Shown: piece after piece, positions 8,679 through 18,406 of the stretch | Numbering within the stretch: the first letter of the stretch is position 1 | Layout of the letters: each line of letters begins with the position of its first letter | Assembly (NCBI RefSeq): GCF_017592475.1 | Contig: NZ_JAGFNP010000015.1 | Span: 62,001-126,000, forward strand | Reading direction: 5' to 3' | From: Glycomyces niveus | Lineage (GTDB): Bacteria; Actinomycetota; Actinomycetes; Mycobacteriales; Micromonosporaceae | DNA: 64,000 nucleotides | Made by a program: the position numbers and the translations under genes | Notes under the pieces: model-generated | The model's input: the letters and a program-made list of their open reading frames with translations, nothing else | Told to the model about the DNA's origin: nothing | Databases searched by the model: none

Positions 8679-10073
8679 ATGGTCGTAACGCTGGACTCAC
8701 CGGTCCGCATCGGAAAAGCGGCGATCGGGGCCCTCGGCACCCTCGCCCTCGCACTCGGCACGCTGCAAGCGGTCGTGGAGCCTTCGCTCCCGCTCCTGCA
8801 GCACGATCTCGGCATCGGTCCCGCCGAGGGCTCACTGATCTTCATCACCCTGCTCATCACCGGCGCGGTCGTCGCACCGATCGCGGGCAAACTCGGCGAC
8901 CGCTACGGCGGCAAGCGGGTCCTCGTCGTGCTCATGGCCACCGTCTCGGCGGGCGGCCTGATCTCCAGCCTGGCGCCGAACCTGCCCGTGCTGCTGCTCG
9001 GCCAAGTCCTGCAGGGCGCGATGGTCGGCGCGCTGCCGCTCTCATTCATCCTGGTGCGCAAGCACCTTCCACCCGGCCGGACGCAGGTGGCCGTCGGCCT
9101 CGTCAGCGGACTCTTCACCGGCGGCGGCCTGGTCGGCATGCTCGTCGCCGGACCGATCGCGGAGCACCTCTCCCGCCATTGGATGTTCGCGATCCCGACG
9201 ACCGCGATCATCGCGGCGACCCTCCTGGTGTCCCGCCTGATGCCGGACGACCCGCCCGCCGCCTCCGACGCCAAGATCGACTGGCTCGGCGTGATCCTGC
9301 TGAGCTGCACGCTGGTCGCGCTCGTGCTCGGCGTCATGGTGGTGACCGGTGGCGGCCTGCCGCCCCTGGCGATCGTCGCGATCACGGTCGCCGTAGCCGC
9401 TCTCGCGACCGGATGGGTCGCGGTCGAACGCCGAGTCGCCTCGCCCATGGTCGACCTGCGCATGCTCGCCATGCCGGCGATGTGGAGTTCGGCCGTCGTC
9501 ACCCTTCTCATGAGCCTCGGCTTCGGCATGGCGGTCTACCTCATCCCGCAGCTGCTCTCGTTGTCCGCCAACGGATACGGCTTCGGAGCCGACCCGTCCG
9601 ACATCGGCCTCTTCCTCCTCCCGGCGACCATCGCCGGAGTAGTGGCCGGAACGATCGCCGGGATCGCCTCGCGGCGCTTCGGAACCCGCGCCGTGATCAC
9701 CGTGGGCGCCATCGCCACGGCCGCCACGCTGATCGCCCTGGGCTCGCTGCACGATGCCACCTGGCAGCTGGTGGTAGCCCGCGCGCTCATCGGGTTCGCC
9801 GTCAGCGTCAGCGCCGTGGCGCTGCTCGCCGGCACCGCCACCACCGTCGACGCCAAGGACACCGGCATCGCTACGAGCCTGCTCGTAGTGACCCGCGTCG
9901 TCGGCGTCGCCCTGGGCGCCCAAACGGGCGGCGCGATCCTCGACGCCAGCACCGACCCACGTACCGGCCTGCCCAGCGAAACGGCCTTCACCACCGGCTT
10001 CATCATCGCCGGCGTCATCGCCGCCCTGTCCCTCCTCGTCCTCCCCGCCATGAAGAAAGGAACCAAGGCATGA
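8679..10073 (+). CDS. MFS multidrug efflux transporter (DHA2-like)
   Basis: 464 residues, start at ATG 8679 with AAAGGAA about six bases upstream; earlier in-frame codons are not coding-like. Many hydrophobic segments (12-14 predicted), with the MFS motif A GKLGDRYGGKRV between helices 2 and 3 and the G-rich motif C region (GGGLVGMLVAGPIAE) of drug-proton antiporters. It sits behind a TetR operator and is joined by ATGA overlap to an FAD monooxygenase, so the pair likely modifies and exports a toxic compound. Confidence 0.9.
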   Translation: MVVTLDSPVRIGKAAIGALGTLALALGTLQAVVEPSLPLLQHDLGIGPAEGSLIFITLLITGAVVAPIAGKLGDRYGGKRVLVVLMATVSAGGLISSLAPNLPVLLLGQVLQGAMVGALPLSFILVRKHLPPGRTQVAVGLVSGLFTGGGLVGMLVAGPIAEHLSRHWMFAIPTTAIIAATLLVSRLMPDDPPAASDAKIDWLGVILLSCTLVALVLGVMVVTGGGLPPLAIVAITVAVAALATGWVAVERRVASPMVDLRMLAMPAMWSSAVVTLLMSLGFGMAVYLIPQLLSLSANGYGFGADPSDIGLFLLPATIAGVVAGTIAGIASRRFGTRAVITVGAIATAATLIALGSLHDATWQLVVARALIGFAVSVSAVALLAGTATTVDAKDTGIATSLLVVTRVVGVALGAQTGGAILDASTDPRTGLPSETAFTTGFIIAGVIAALSLLVLPAMKKGTKA

Positions 10074-11293
10074 CCACCGCTCGTCGACCGCGCACCGTCC
10101 TGATCTCCGGAGCGAGCATCGCGGGACCCGCGCTCGCTTTCTGGCTGCACCGGTACGGATTCGAGGTCACCGTCGTCGAGAAGGCCAGCGCACCACGCAC
10201 CGGCGGCTACCCGATCGACTTGCGCGGCACCGCGATCGAAGTCGCCAGACGCATGGGCATCCTGCCACTGCTGCACCAAGCGCACATCGACACAAGACGA
10301 ATCACCTTCCTCGACGCAGCGGGCAGCGAGATCGCCACGATCGCCCCGCACACCCTCGCCGGCAGCGTCGAGGGCAGGGACCTCGAGGTGGCCCGCGGCG
10401 ATCTGACCGCGATCCTCTACTCGAAGGTCCGCGACGACGTGGAATTCCGGTTCAACGACACCATCGAAACCCTCGACCAGTCCGCCGACCAGGTCGACAT
10501 CACCTTCCGCAGCGGCGAACAGCGCACCTTCGACGTCGTGATCGGCGCCGACGGCATGCACTCCCACACCCGCGGCCTCCTGTTCGGCCCCGAAGCGTCC
10601 TTCCACCGCTACCTCGGCTACCGCTTCGCCGTGTTCACCATGCCCAACACGCTCGGCCTCTCCCACGAGCTCGTGATGTGGAACGCCCCCGGCAAGTCCG
10701 CGGCCCTCTACGCCACCGGCACCGGCAACGAAGCACTCCACGCCTTCCTGAACGTCCACCAGCCGCAACAGGCAGGCCGTGCTCTCCGAAACCCAGAGGC
10801 CCAAAAGGACCAGATCGCCGACACCTTCAAGGGCTCGGCCTGGAAAGTCCCCGACATCATCCACGCCATGCGCAACGCAGACGACCTCTTCGCCGACGCC
10901 GTCGGCCAGATCCGCATGCCCACCTGGTCAAGCGGCCGAGTCGCCCTCGTCGGAGACGCGGCCTACGCACCCTCATTCCTGACCGGCCAGGGCACGAGCC
11001 TCGCCCTGGTAGGCGCCTACATGCTCGCCCACGCCCTGGCCACGCACCCAGACCACCAAACGGCCTTCGCCGCTTATGAACAGACCGCCCGCGACTTCAC
11101 CACCGCAAACCAAGCCCTGGTCGACCACGGCACCGCAGCGCTCTTCCCCACAACCGCCCACGACCTGGAACAACGCAACGCCAGACTCCGCAACCTCACC
11201 ACCGTCCCCACCCCGTCCCCACGGCCGGCCTACACGGCCCTCACCCTGCCCGAAGAGCCGGCGGCGAACTCTTCAGTGAAAGTACTGGAATAG
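10070..11293 (+). CDS. FAD-dependent monooxygenase (PHBH/TetX-type)
   Basis: 407 residues starting at ATG 10070, overlapping the MFS stop. It shows an FAD-binding N-terminus (VLISGASIAGPALAFWLHRYG, where the first glycine of GxGxxG is followed by A), the GADGMHSHTR motif near residue 160 and the second FAD motif VALVGDAAYAPS near 285. These enzymes hydroxylate aromatic or polyketide substrates, and TetX-like members inactivate antibiotics. Regulation by the adjacent TetR and cotranscription with the pump suggest xenobiotic resistance. Substrate cannot be read from sequence. Confidence 0.88.
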   Translation: MTTARRPRTVLISGASIAGPALAFWLHRYGFEVTVVEKASAPRTGGYPIDLRGTAIEVARRMGILPLLHQAHIDTRRITFLDAAGSEIATIAPHTLAGSVEGRDLEVARGDLTAILYSKVRDDVEFRFNDTIETLDQSADQVDITFRSGEQRTFDVVIGADGMHSHTRGLLFGPEASFHRYLGYRFAVFTMPNTLGLSHELVMWNAPGKSAALYATGTGNEALHAFLNVHQPQQAGRALRNPEAQKDQIADTFKGSAWKVPDIIHAMRNADDLFADAVGQIRMPTWSSGRVALVGDAAYAPSFLTGQGTSLALVGAYMLAHALATHPDHQTAFAAYEQTARDFTTANQALVDHGTAALFPTTAHDLEQRNARLRNLTTVPTPSPRPAYTALTLPEEPAANSSVKVLE

Positions 11294-11314
11294 ATCATTC
11301 CGTTCTGGTATGCT
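11287..11314 (+). promoter_or_regulatory. Promoter with GGAAT-n5-ATTCC dyad before the epoxide hydrolase
   Basis: GGAATAGATCATTCC (11287-11301) is a perfect 5-5-5 dyad, followed by TATGCT (11309-11314) as a -10 candidate. The dyad would overlap the -35 region, a normal place for a repressor site. It overlaps the stop of the monooxygenase gene. Confidence 0.45.
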
Positions 11315-11367
11315 TGAGAGACCAGAGGGGGATCGGCCCCTGAAGGGCAAGTGAGAGGAAGACGGCA

Positions 11368-12474
11368 ATGACCCAGCACGAGGCGATCAAGTCCTTCACC
11401 ATCGACATCCCGCAGTCCGAGCTCGACTACCTCCGCGACCGCCTGTCGCGGGCACGCCGCGCCCAGGAGATCGCCGGCGTCGGCGACGAGTACGGCGTGG
11501 CCGTCGACCGCGTGGACCGCCTGGCCGAGTACTGGGCCAAGGAGTACGACTGGCGCGAGACCGAATCGCGGCTCAACGGCTTCCCGCAGTTCGTGACCGA
11601 GATCGACGGCCAGCGCATGCACTTCCTCCACATCGAGTCGCCCGACCCCAAAGCCGTGCCGCTGCTGCTGCTCCACGGCTGGCCCGGCACCATCATGGAG
11701 TTCGTCGACCTCATCGAGCCGCTCACCCGCCCGGCCGAAGGCCCCGCGTTCCACCTGGTCATCCCCTCGCTGCCGGGGTTCGGCTTCTCCGGCCCGACCA
11801 CCGAGACCGGCTGGGGCGCCGCCCGCACCGCGAAAGCCCTCGCGACGCTCATGGCGCGCCTCGGCTACGAGCGGTACGGCGCCCACGGCAACGACGGCGG
11901 TGCGTTCATCGCCCCCGAACTCGGCCGGATCGACGGCGAGCACGTCATCGGCATCCACGTCGACCAGATCTTCTCGTTCCCCTCCGGCGACCCGTCCGAA
12001 ATGGAGGGCATGACCGAAGAGGAGATGGGCGCGCTGCAGGTCCTGCAGTGGTTCTACGAGAACAAGAGCTCCTACGACCAGCTCCACTCCCAGCAGCCCC
12101 AGACCCTCGCCCACGCCCTGGCCGACTCCCCCCGCGGCCTTCTCGCCTGGATGGACCAGCTCTTCGGCGACGTCGTCGACGACCGCTTCGTCATCGACAA
12201 CGTCATCATCCACTGGCTCAACGGCACCATCGCCTCATCCATGCGCTTCTACTTCGAGAACAAGCGCAACCCGATCGACACCACGCCCGCGAACTTCCCG
12301 ATGGCCAACTCCAGCTTCGCCGGCGACTTCCAGTCCATCCGCCGCTTCGCCGAACGCGACTACACCAACATCACCCAATGGCGAACCCACGACACCGGAG
12401 GCCACTACGCCGCCCACCAGGCCCCCGCTCTCCTCGCCGCCGACCTCCGCGACTTCTTCACCGCGCTGGACTGA
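11368..12474 (+). CDS. Epoxide hydrolase (alpha/beta hydrolase with EHN N-terminal domain)
   Basis: 368 residues. Residues 1-95 are the EHN lid/meander domain (FTIDIPQSELDYLRDRL). The hydrolase fold shows the oxyanion motif HGWPG near 103, the nucleophile region HGNDGGA with aspartate near 174-175 (GGDWG in most relatives, here GNDGG), and the catalytic histidine in TGGHYAAHQAP near the C-terminus. Such enzymes open epoxides to diols, as in juvenile-hormone-type epoxide hydrolases. It is probably monocistronic, with its own promoter and a strong terminator. Confidence 0.88.
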   Translation: MTQHEAIKSFTIDIPQSELDYLRDRLSRARRAQEIAGVGDEYGVAVDRVDRLAEYWAKEYDWRETESRLNGFPQFVTEIDGQRMHFLHIESPDPKAVPLLLLHGWPGTIMEFVDLIEPLTRPAEGPAFHLVIPSLPGFGFSGPTTETGWGAARTAKALATLMARLGYERYGAHGNDGGAFIAPELGRIDGEHVIGIHVDQIFSFPSGDPSEMEGMTEEEMGALQVLQWFYENKSSYDQLHSQQPQTLAHALADSPRGLLAWMDQLFGDVVDDRFVIDNVIIHWLNGTIASSMRFYFENKRNPIDTTPANFPMANSSFAGDFQSIRRFAERDYTNITQWRTHDTGGHYAAHQAPALLAADLRDFFTALD

Positions 12475-12490
12475 ACGCGTTGCCGCACAA

Positions 12491-12522
12491 GGAAGGCGCT
12501 GATCTCAGGATCAGCGCCTTCC
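12491..12522 (+). terminator. 14-bp perfect hairpin terminator after the epoxide hydrolase
   Basis: Arms GGAAGGCGCTGATC (12491-12504) and GATCAGCGCCTTCC (12509-12522) around a TCAG loop, 16 bases after the stop. Confidence 0.85.
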
Positions 12523-12735
12523 GCTCGCTGCTTCCTGGGCATGCGCGGCGGCGTCCTCGCTTTCGGTGATCACCATCCGCCTGGCCATCCCCGCGAACCC
12601 CAGTCCGTGGAACGGCAGCACCTCGAGCCGGTAGAGATTCGCACCGCCCGGCGTCCAGCAGTACAGCGGCTCGTCCCCGCTCGGCGCCGTGATGTCAAAA
12701 TGCGGCTCGCTCGCGCCTGCGACGTCGTCGACTCC
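12511..12735 (-). pseudogene. C-terminal remnant of an unidentified protein gene
   Basis: On the minus strand an open stretch reads EPHFDITAPSGDEPLYCW, TPGGANLYRLEVLPFHGLG and AGMARRMVITESED before a stop at 12511-12513. Amino-acid use is protein-like, but there is no start codon and a TAG closes the frame just upstream. It looks like the last 70 or so codons of a gene whose front was deleted. I do not recognise the family. The stretch 12736-12835 shows nothing further. Confidence 0.45.
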
Positions 12736-12835
12736 CTACCGACTGCTCGATTGCGCTCCCGAAAGGGCCTCGCACGCACGCGGGGCGCACGAGCCCGGAA
12801 CATGCGAACCGCACCGGTGGCGGCGGCGGCGGTCC

Positions 12836-14191
12836 TCAGCGGGCAAGTCCGCGGTTGCGGCGTTGGCTGTCGCGGTCCTGCTCGGGCATCGTGGGCCAGC
12901 GCCGCATGAGGGCGTTGCGGAGTTCGCGGCCGCGAGCGGTGGCGATGCCGGTGCCGACGGCGGCGGCGACGAACAGCCCGACCGAGACGAGCATCGCGAC
13001 GATCGATTCGGTGCGATATTCGGCGAAGACCTCATGTGAGCCGAGGCCCATGCCCTGGCCGAGCATGTAGGCGGAGGCGCTGTAGACCAGGCCGACGCCT
13101 GACATCATCGCGCCGACGCGCGCCAGTGGATGCATGCGTTGCTCCGAGTGGAAGGCCAGGACGTTCCTGCCAGGGCGGCGGGATCTCGAGTCGGCCAGCG
13201 ACACGAAAAGGTCGGCGCGTTCGGCGCGCCGCTGCGTCCAGTCGATGAGCACCCCGACCAGCGCGAGCAGCGCCGTCAAGGGGACCGCGACCGCGAAGAT
13301 CCAGAACCCCCAGGAGAGCACGCGCTCGATGAACGACGAGTAGTAGACCTCATTGCACTCGCTTGTCCCGCGCCCGGGCAAGCTCGCGCACCGCATCACC
13401 ATCGACGCCAGCAGCGCGACGAAACCGAGGACGCCGACCAGCCCCGCGACGTAGATGAAGGCGGCGGCCTTCGGGGACCCTGAGACCACAGGTTCCGAAC
13501 TCTCGCGACGCTTCGCCCGCTTCCAGGCCCGCGCTTCGTCCTGGGCACTCCAATGCGCGGCGATCCGCGCCCGGCGCTTGGCGTGGGCCCGCGGGAGCCA
13601 CTGCCGGCAGGCGTGTCCGAGCAGGCTCATCACCAGCGCGCATCCGATGGAGGACAAGGTGATCGCCCATCCTTCGGGACTGCTGTCCACCAGCACCACG
13701 AACAGTCCGACCAACCCGAGCACGCCGGCCAGGACGGCGTTCCCCCATCCGAGGATCTCGAGCCGCGACGCCGGCGGATTGACGACCGCGGCGACCTGGT
13801 CAGGCGAGGGCACGGCATGGCGGGACGCACCACGGGTGGCGGCCTTGACCAGCGCCTTCGAGGTGGCCACCTCCCGCAGAAAGCTCACCACCGCCCAGAT
13901 GAACGCCACGCCGAGTGCGAACACCATGAGGAAACCGACGCTGAAGCGCAAGAGATGGTCGACGACGGTCTCGAGCCCAGGGTCGCCGAGCAGATTCTCC
14001 TCAGCGAGGATGCCCCCACTCAGGATCAATGCGAACGCCACGCCCAGCCCGACCAGGACCGCCAACAACGAACGAGCGCACGCACCCGCCACCTCACCAG
14101 CTGCCCCGACGGGATACTCGTGCCAATGCCACCCGCGCGGCTCGCCCCCGTCCTCATTCACCCAAGGCCCCTCACCTCGTCCGACCACCAC
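12836..14191 (-). CDS. Multi-pass membrane protein of unknown function
   Basis: 451 residues with about eight hydrophobic segments, for example LLAVLVGLGVAFALILSGG near residue 45, FLMVFALGVAFIWAVVSFL near 95, AVLAGVLGLVGLFVVLV near 155, AAFIYVAGLVGVLGFVALL near 240 and SIVAMLVSVGLFVAAAVG near the end. Basic, tryptophan-rich cytoplasmic loops separate them. No catalytic motif or known family was seen. The long N-terminal lead (GTG/ATG choices) makes the start uncertain by some tens of codons. Confidence 0.6.
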   Translation of the reverse strand: MVVGRGEGPWVNEDGGEPRGWHWHEYPVGAAGEVAGACARSLLAVLVGLGVAFALILSGGILAEENLLGDPGLETVVDHLLRFSVGFLMVFALGVAFIWAVVSFLREVATSKALVKAATRGASRHAVPSPDQVAAVVNPPASRLEILGWGNAVLAGVLGLVGLFVVLVDSSPEGWAITLSSIGCALVMSLLGHACRQWLPRAHAKRRARIAAHWSAQDEARAWKRAKRRESSEPVVSGSPKAAAFIYVAGLVGVLGFVALLASMVMRCASLPGRGTSECNEVYYSSFIERVLSWGFWIFAVAVPLTALLALVGVLIDWTQRRAERADLFVSLADSRSRRPGRNVLAFHSEQRMHPLARVGAMMSGVGLVYSASAYMLGQGMGLGSHEVFAEYRTESIVAMLVSVGLFVAAAVGTGIATARGRELRNALMRRWPTMPEQDRDSQRRNRGLAR

Positions 14192-14483
14192 CGCATCCTA
14201 CGAGCGACCCGCCACGCCAACCCCCGACGACAAGCGCCCAAGCCGAGGACCACACGCCGGACGACGAAATAGGCCCTGACCGCGAGGTCCCTCCTCCGCG
14301 ATCTGCGAACCGGCCGACCCGGGGAAACCCGCCCATAACCACGGCCCCGTTCGATCGTCATACTCGTTGGAGTTCATCCAGTAGGCCACCGGCGCGACCG
14401 AGAATCCGCTGCCTGCCGCGCCACCCGCACAGGAAGCGGCATCCGTCACCGCACTGTACGATCCACTCCCGTGAGGTTCAGTC
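14192..14483. other. Intergenic gap between divergent genes
   Basis: 292 bases between the membrane-protein gene and the SNF2 gene. It must hold both promoters, but no convincing -10/-35 pair, dyad or small ORF was seen. Confidence 0.4.
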
Positions 14484-17213
14484 TTGGCTGTCCAAGCCGC
14501 TCTCTCCGACTGCGACGTCGTCTTCTGCCCGAGCGACCCGCCGCGAGCCGGGCTGGTCGCCTTCTACCGACCGGACGGCGGCCCGCTCCCCGACGACCTC
14601 GGTGATCCCGGTGAGGTGACCCTCGTGGCCGACGCCTCCGGGAACTCGCGCGTGCACACAGCCCGGCTGCTGCGGCCCGGGCACGGGGCGGAAGTCCTGA
14701 CGCATCTCGAAAGCGGCACCGCCTCCGCCTCCGCCTGGGGACTAGCCGCGCGTAAAGCCCTCGAACTGATCGCCTCCGGGCTCCTCCTCCCCGGCCTGGA
14801 CGCCGCAGGCGGCGACGCCTGGTGGGTCGGCCCGCTCGGAGGGCCCGACGTCCACTACCTCCGGGTCCTGGCCGCCGCGATGCCGACGAGCGCCTTCGCG
14901 ATCCCGGTCGACACGGAAGCGGGCACCGGCGTTCCCGACCCGTACCGGCTGCTGCGCGCGTTCCTCGACGCCGTCGCCGACGCCTGGCCGCGCTCGCCGG
15001 CCGCGAGGCTCATCACCGGGCACGACGCCTTCGCCGTCGAGGATCCGGTCGCCCTGCCCGAATTCGCCCGTCCAGCGGCCGAACTCGCCCGAGGCAGGGA
15101 CGACGGCTGGGGCCCGGCCCTGGCGATCTCACTCGAACCGCACGGCCGCGCCACCGCCTCGGCCGGCTTCTTCGACCGAGCCGATCCGGCGCGCCTGGTC
15201 GCACCCGAGGAATCCCGGATCGCCGACACGGAGCTGCGGCGGGCCTTCCAGCAACTCGCCCACCGCACCGACTGGAAACCGCTCCGCGACCTGGGTCGAT
15301 CGCTTTCCCTCAGCGTCCCACTCGAATCGCACGACCTGGCCGACCTGCTCGACGGCGCCGAGGACGACCTGCGCGACCTCGGTGTTGAAATCCGCTGGTC
15401 GGACCGGATCGACCGGAGCCTGTCGGCATCGCTGCGACTCGAATCGGCCGCCGCCGACACCGCATCACTCTTCGCTCTCGAAGGCCTGCTCGACTTCAAG
15501 TGGCGGGCCGCTTGCGCCGACCGCGACCTCACCGAGGCAGAACTCGACCGGATCGCCGCGGCCTCCGGCCCCGTCGTCCGCCTCGACGACCGGTGGGTGC
15601 TCGTCGACGAGTCCCTCGCCGCCCGGCTGCGCCGCCACCTGGCCCGCCCCGCCCCGCTCGAAGGGCTCCGCGCAGCCCTGACCGGGACCACGACCGTGGG
15701 CGGCACCGCCGTCCCGGTCGACGTCGCCGGGCCGCTCGCCGACCTTCGCGATCGCCTCACCGACCCCGATCACCCGGCGAACCGCCCGATCGGTCAGCCC
15801 GCCGCGCTCCAGGGCGTGCTGCGCGACTACCAGCTGCGCGGCCTCAACTGGCTCAACAGCCGCGCCGCAACGGGCCTCGGCTCATGCCTGGCCGACGACA
15901 TGGGCCTGGGCAAGACCATCACCCTCATCGGGCTGCACCTGCACCGCCAGTCCGAGGGCGCGACCTCCGGCCCGACCTTGGTCGTGTGCCCTGCCTCGCT
16001 GCTCGCCAACTGGGCGGCCGAGATCGCGAAGTTCGCGCCCGCGTCGAGCGTCCGCCGCTTCCACGGGCCGGGCCGCGATCTCGACAACGTCGGCAAGGAC
16101 GAGTTCGTGATCACCACGTACGCGACCATGCGCCGCGACGCCAAGGCCCTCGCGGGCGTCGAATGGTCCCTCGTCTGCGCCGACGAGGCCCAGCACGCCA
16201 AGAACCCGGCCGCCGAGACCGCGAAAGCCCTGCGCGCCATCCCGTCCGGTGCTCGCGTGGCGCTCACAGGCACCCCGGTCGAGAACAACCTCACCGATCT
16301 GTGGGCCATCCTCGACTGGACCACGCCGGGACTCCTCGGCACCTTGACCGCCTTCCGCGACGCCTACGGCCGCGCCGCCGAACGCGGCGACCCCGAGACC
16401 GCCGCCCGCCTCGCCGCCATGCTGCGCCCGTTCATGCTGCGCCGCTTGAAGACCGACCCCGGCATCGCGCCCGAACTACCCGCAAAGACCATCACCGACC
16501 ACCCTGTCGCCCTCACGCGGGAGCAGACCGCCCTGTACCGGCGCGTCGTCAAGGACACCATGAAGACCATCGCGGAGGCCGCCGGGATCGAACGGCGCGG
16601 CCTCGTGCTCAAGCTCCTCACCGAGCTCAAGCAGATCTGCAACCACCCGGCCCAGTTCAAGAAGGAGGCCGATCCCGCCGCGGGCAAGTCCGCCAAGCTT
16701 GAACTGCTCGACGAACTGCTCGACATCACCGCCGCCGAAGGCGCGTCCTCACTCGTGTTCACCCAGTACGCCCAGATGGGGCACCTCCTGCTGGAGCACC
16801 TGCGCCGCAAAGGCGTCGAAGCCGAGTTCCTGTACGGCAGCACCCCGGTGAAACGACGCGAGGCGATGGTCGAACGCTTCCAAGCGGGCGAGATACCGGT
16901 GCTCATCCTCTCCCTCAAGGCCGCCGGGGTCGGCCTCAACCTCACCCGCGCCTCCCATGTGGTCCACTTCGACCGGTGGTGGAACCCTGCCGCCGAGGAC
17001 CAGGCCACCGACCGCGCCTACCGGATCGGCCAGACCCAGGCCGTGCAGGTCCACCGCCTCGTCTGCGAAGGCACCCTCGAAGCGAAGATCGCCGCCTTGC
17101 TCGAAACCAAACGCGCCCTTGCCGAATCCGTCGTCGGCTCGGGAGAGGCCGCGCTCACCGAACTCACCGACGAGCAGTTGCACGACCTCGTCCGGCTGGA
17201 GGAGGCGCGATGA
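14484..17213 (+). CDS. SNF2-family DNA translocase (SNF2_assoc/DUF3670 plus SNF2 ATPase)
   Basis: 909 residues, TTG start at 14484 with GTGAGG eight bases upstream. The N-terminal 430 residues match the SNF2-associated bacterial domain (DUF3670). The ATPase has motif I DDMGLGKT near 471, motif II DEAQHAKNP near 566, LTGTPVENN (motif III), and a C-terminal lobe ending in the Q-x-x-DRAYRIGQ motif VI. Such HepA/SNF2 proteins remodel DNA- or RNA-bound complexes. The gene overlaps that of a SWIM zinc-finger protein, a common pairing; the two probably form one complex. Confidence 0.9.
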   Translation: MAVQAALSDCDVVFCPSDPPRAGLVAFYRPDGGPLPDDLGDPGEVTLVADASGNSRVHTARLLRPGHGAEVLTHLESGTASASAWGLAARKALELIASGLLLPGLDAAGGDAWWVGPLGGPDVHYLRVLAAAMPTSAFAIPVDTEAGTGVPDPYRLLRAFLDAVADAWPRSPAARLITGHDAFAVEDPVALPEFARPAAELARGRDDGWGPALAISLEPHGRATASAGFFDRADPARLVAPEESRIADTELRRAFQQLAHRTDWKPLRDLGRSLSLSVPLESHDLADLLDGAEDDLRDLGVEIRWSDRIDRSLSASLRLESAAADTASLFALEGLLDFKWRAACADRDLTEAELDRIAAASGPVVRLDDRWVLVDESLAARLRRHLARPAPLEGLRAALTGTTTVGGTAVPVDVAGPLADLRDRLTDPDHPANRPIGQPAALQGVLRDYQLRGLNWLNSRAATGLGSCLADDMGLGKTITLIGLHLHRQSEGATSGPTLVVCPASLLANWAAEIAKFAPASSVRRFHGPGRDLDNVGKDEFVITTYATMRRDAKALAGVEWSLVCADEAQHAKNPAAETAKALRAIPSGARVALTGTPVENNLTDLWAILDWTTPGLLGTLTAFRDAYGRAAERGDPETAARLAAMLRPFMLRRLKTDPGIAPELPAKTITDHPVALTREQTALYRRVVKDTMKTIAEAAGIERRGLVLKLLTELKQICNHPAQFKKEADPAAGKSAKLELLDELLDITAAEGASSLVFTQYAQMGHLLLEHLRRKGVEAEFLYGSTPVKRREAMVERFQAGEIPVLILSLKAAGVGLNLTRASHVVHFDRWWNPAAEDQATDRAYRIGQTQAVQVHRLVCEGTLEAKIAALLETKRALAESVVGSGEAALTELTDEQLHDLVRLEEAR

Positions 17214-18304
17214 GCCGCTACGTGAACACCCCCTGGGGCCAGAACTGGCTCAACATCGCCGAACCGATCCTCAAAGCAGCCGACTCCGGGAGACTCCAAC
17301 GCGGCCTCTCATACGCCCGAGGCCGGGTCGCCGAACCCGAGATCGGACCCGGCACCGCCACAGCGACCGTGCGCGGCAGCAGCAGCTACCGCGTCCGCAT
17401 CACCCTGCCCGGCCCCGGCCGGATCACCGCCGACTGCGACTGTCCTGACCCCGTCTGGCCCTGCAAACACGTTGTCGCCGTAGTCTTCCGCCTCGGCCGG
17501 ACCATCGACGAGGACCCCTCCGCCCTGCGCACCCTCCGCGCCAACGACGGCTACAGCGCCGATCCCGCACCCGAGCCCGAACCGGAGCCGGCCGGCAACG
17601 CCGGACGCACCCGCTGGGGATCCGAACTGGCAGCCGACGCACTCACCCCGGCCGAAGCGTTCGCCCGCCCCACCGCACCACGGCCCGATCCGGTCGCGAT
17701 CCCCGACGCGACCGGCGAACCCTGCTACTGTCCCCCCAACCCCCGCAGCGGTGTCGACCTCGAAGCCCTGGAAGCACTCGCGGCCATCGCCGCCGGTACA
17801 GCCATGACCGCCCTCGTCAACGCCGACGTACCGGGCCACCAGGTCCGGGAGTGGCCCGAAGACCCGCAGCTCGACGCCGTCCGAATCGCCCTTCACGTGA
17901 CCGGCCCCGCCAGACTCGAATCCCTCGCAACCGCCATCGGCCGCACCGCCGCAGCGCTGACAGGCGAGAGCCTGGCATGGACCTTCTTCGGACCCGAGAG
18001 CATCGCCATCCTCACCGACCAGTGGCAACCCGATCCGGACCTGCACCACGAGGTCACCACAGCGCTCGCGGAATTCACCACCGCCGACGGCGCCCCTGCC
18101 AGAGTCACCAAACGCATGAACCGCTGGACGATCGACTCCCACCATCTCCAACTGCGCTACGGCCGGGATGAACGCTGGTACCCGTTCCTGCGCCAGAGCA
18201 ACAAATGGTGGCCCGCAGGCCCGCCCGCGACCGACCTCACCGAAGCCGTGACACGCCTCCAGGGCTCCGAATGGGGCCAGGTCATGAGCCAGATCCATCG
18301 GTGA
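17210..18304 (+). CDS. SWIM zinc-finger protein, partner of the SNF2 ATPase
   Basis: 364 residues from ATG 17210 (ATGA overlap). The SWIM signature CxCx(n)CxH is seen as C-D-C-P-D-P-V-W-P-C-K-H-V-V-A near residues 76-88. A Pro/Glu-rich linker (PEPEPEP) separates it from a C-terminal part without known motifs. SWIM fingers bind DNA or protein, and these proteins regularly follow SNF2 ATPases in actinobacteria, so it is likely an accessory or targeting subunit. Confidence 0.85.
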   Translation: MSRYVNTPWGQNWLNIAEPILKAADSGRLQRGLSYARGRVAEPEIGPGTATATVRGSSSYRVRITLPGPGRITADCDCPDPVWPCKHVVAVVFRLGRTIDEDPSALRTLRANDGYSADPAPEPEPEPAGNAGRTRWGSELAADALTPAEAFARPTAPRPDPVAIPDATGEPCYCPPNPRSGVDLEALEALAAIAAGTAMTALVNADVPGHQVREWPEDPQLDAVRIALHVTGPARLESLATAIGRTAAALTGESLAWTFFGPESIAILTDQWQPDPDLHHEVTTALAEFTTADGAPARVTKRMNRWTIDSHHLQLRYGRDERWYPFLRQSNKWWPAGPPATDLTEAVTRLQGSEWGQVMSQIHR

Positions 18305-18406
18305 TGGAAGAAGCGCTGAGCGCTCGCACCGCCGACTCGATCCTGCCTTCCGCTCCCCGGACGGCCTCGTCCCGGACCGGCTTGAACAGCGCCAAGGCTG
18401 CCGCGT

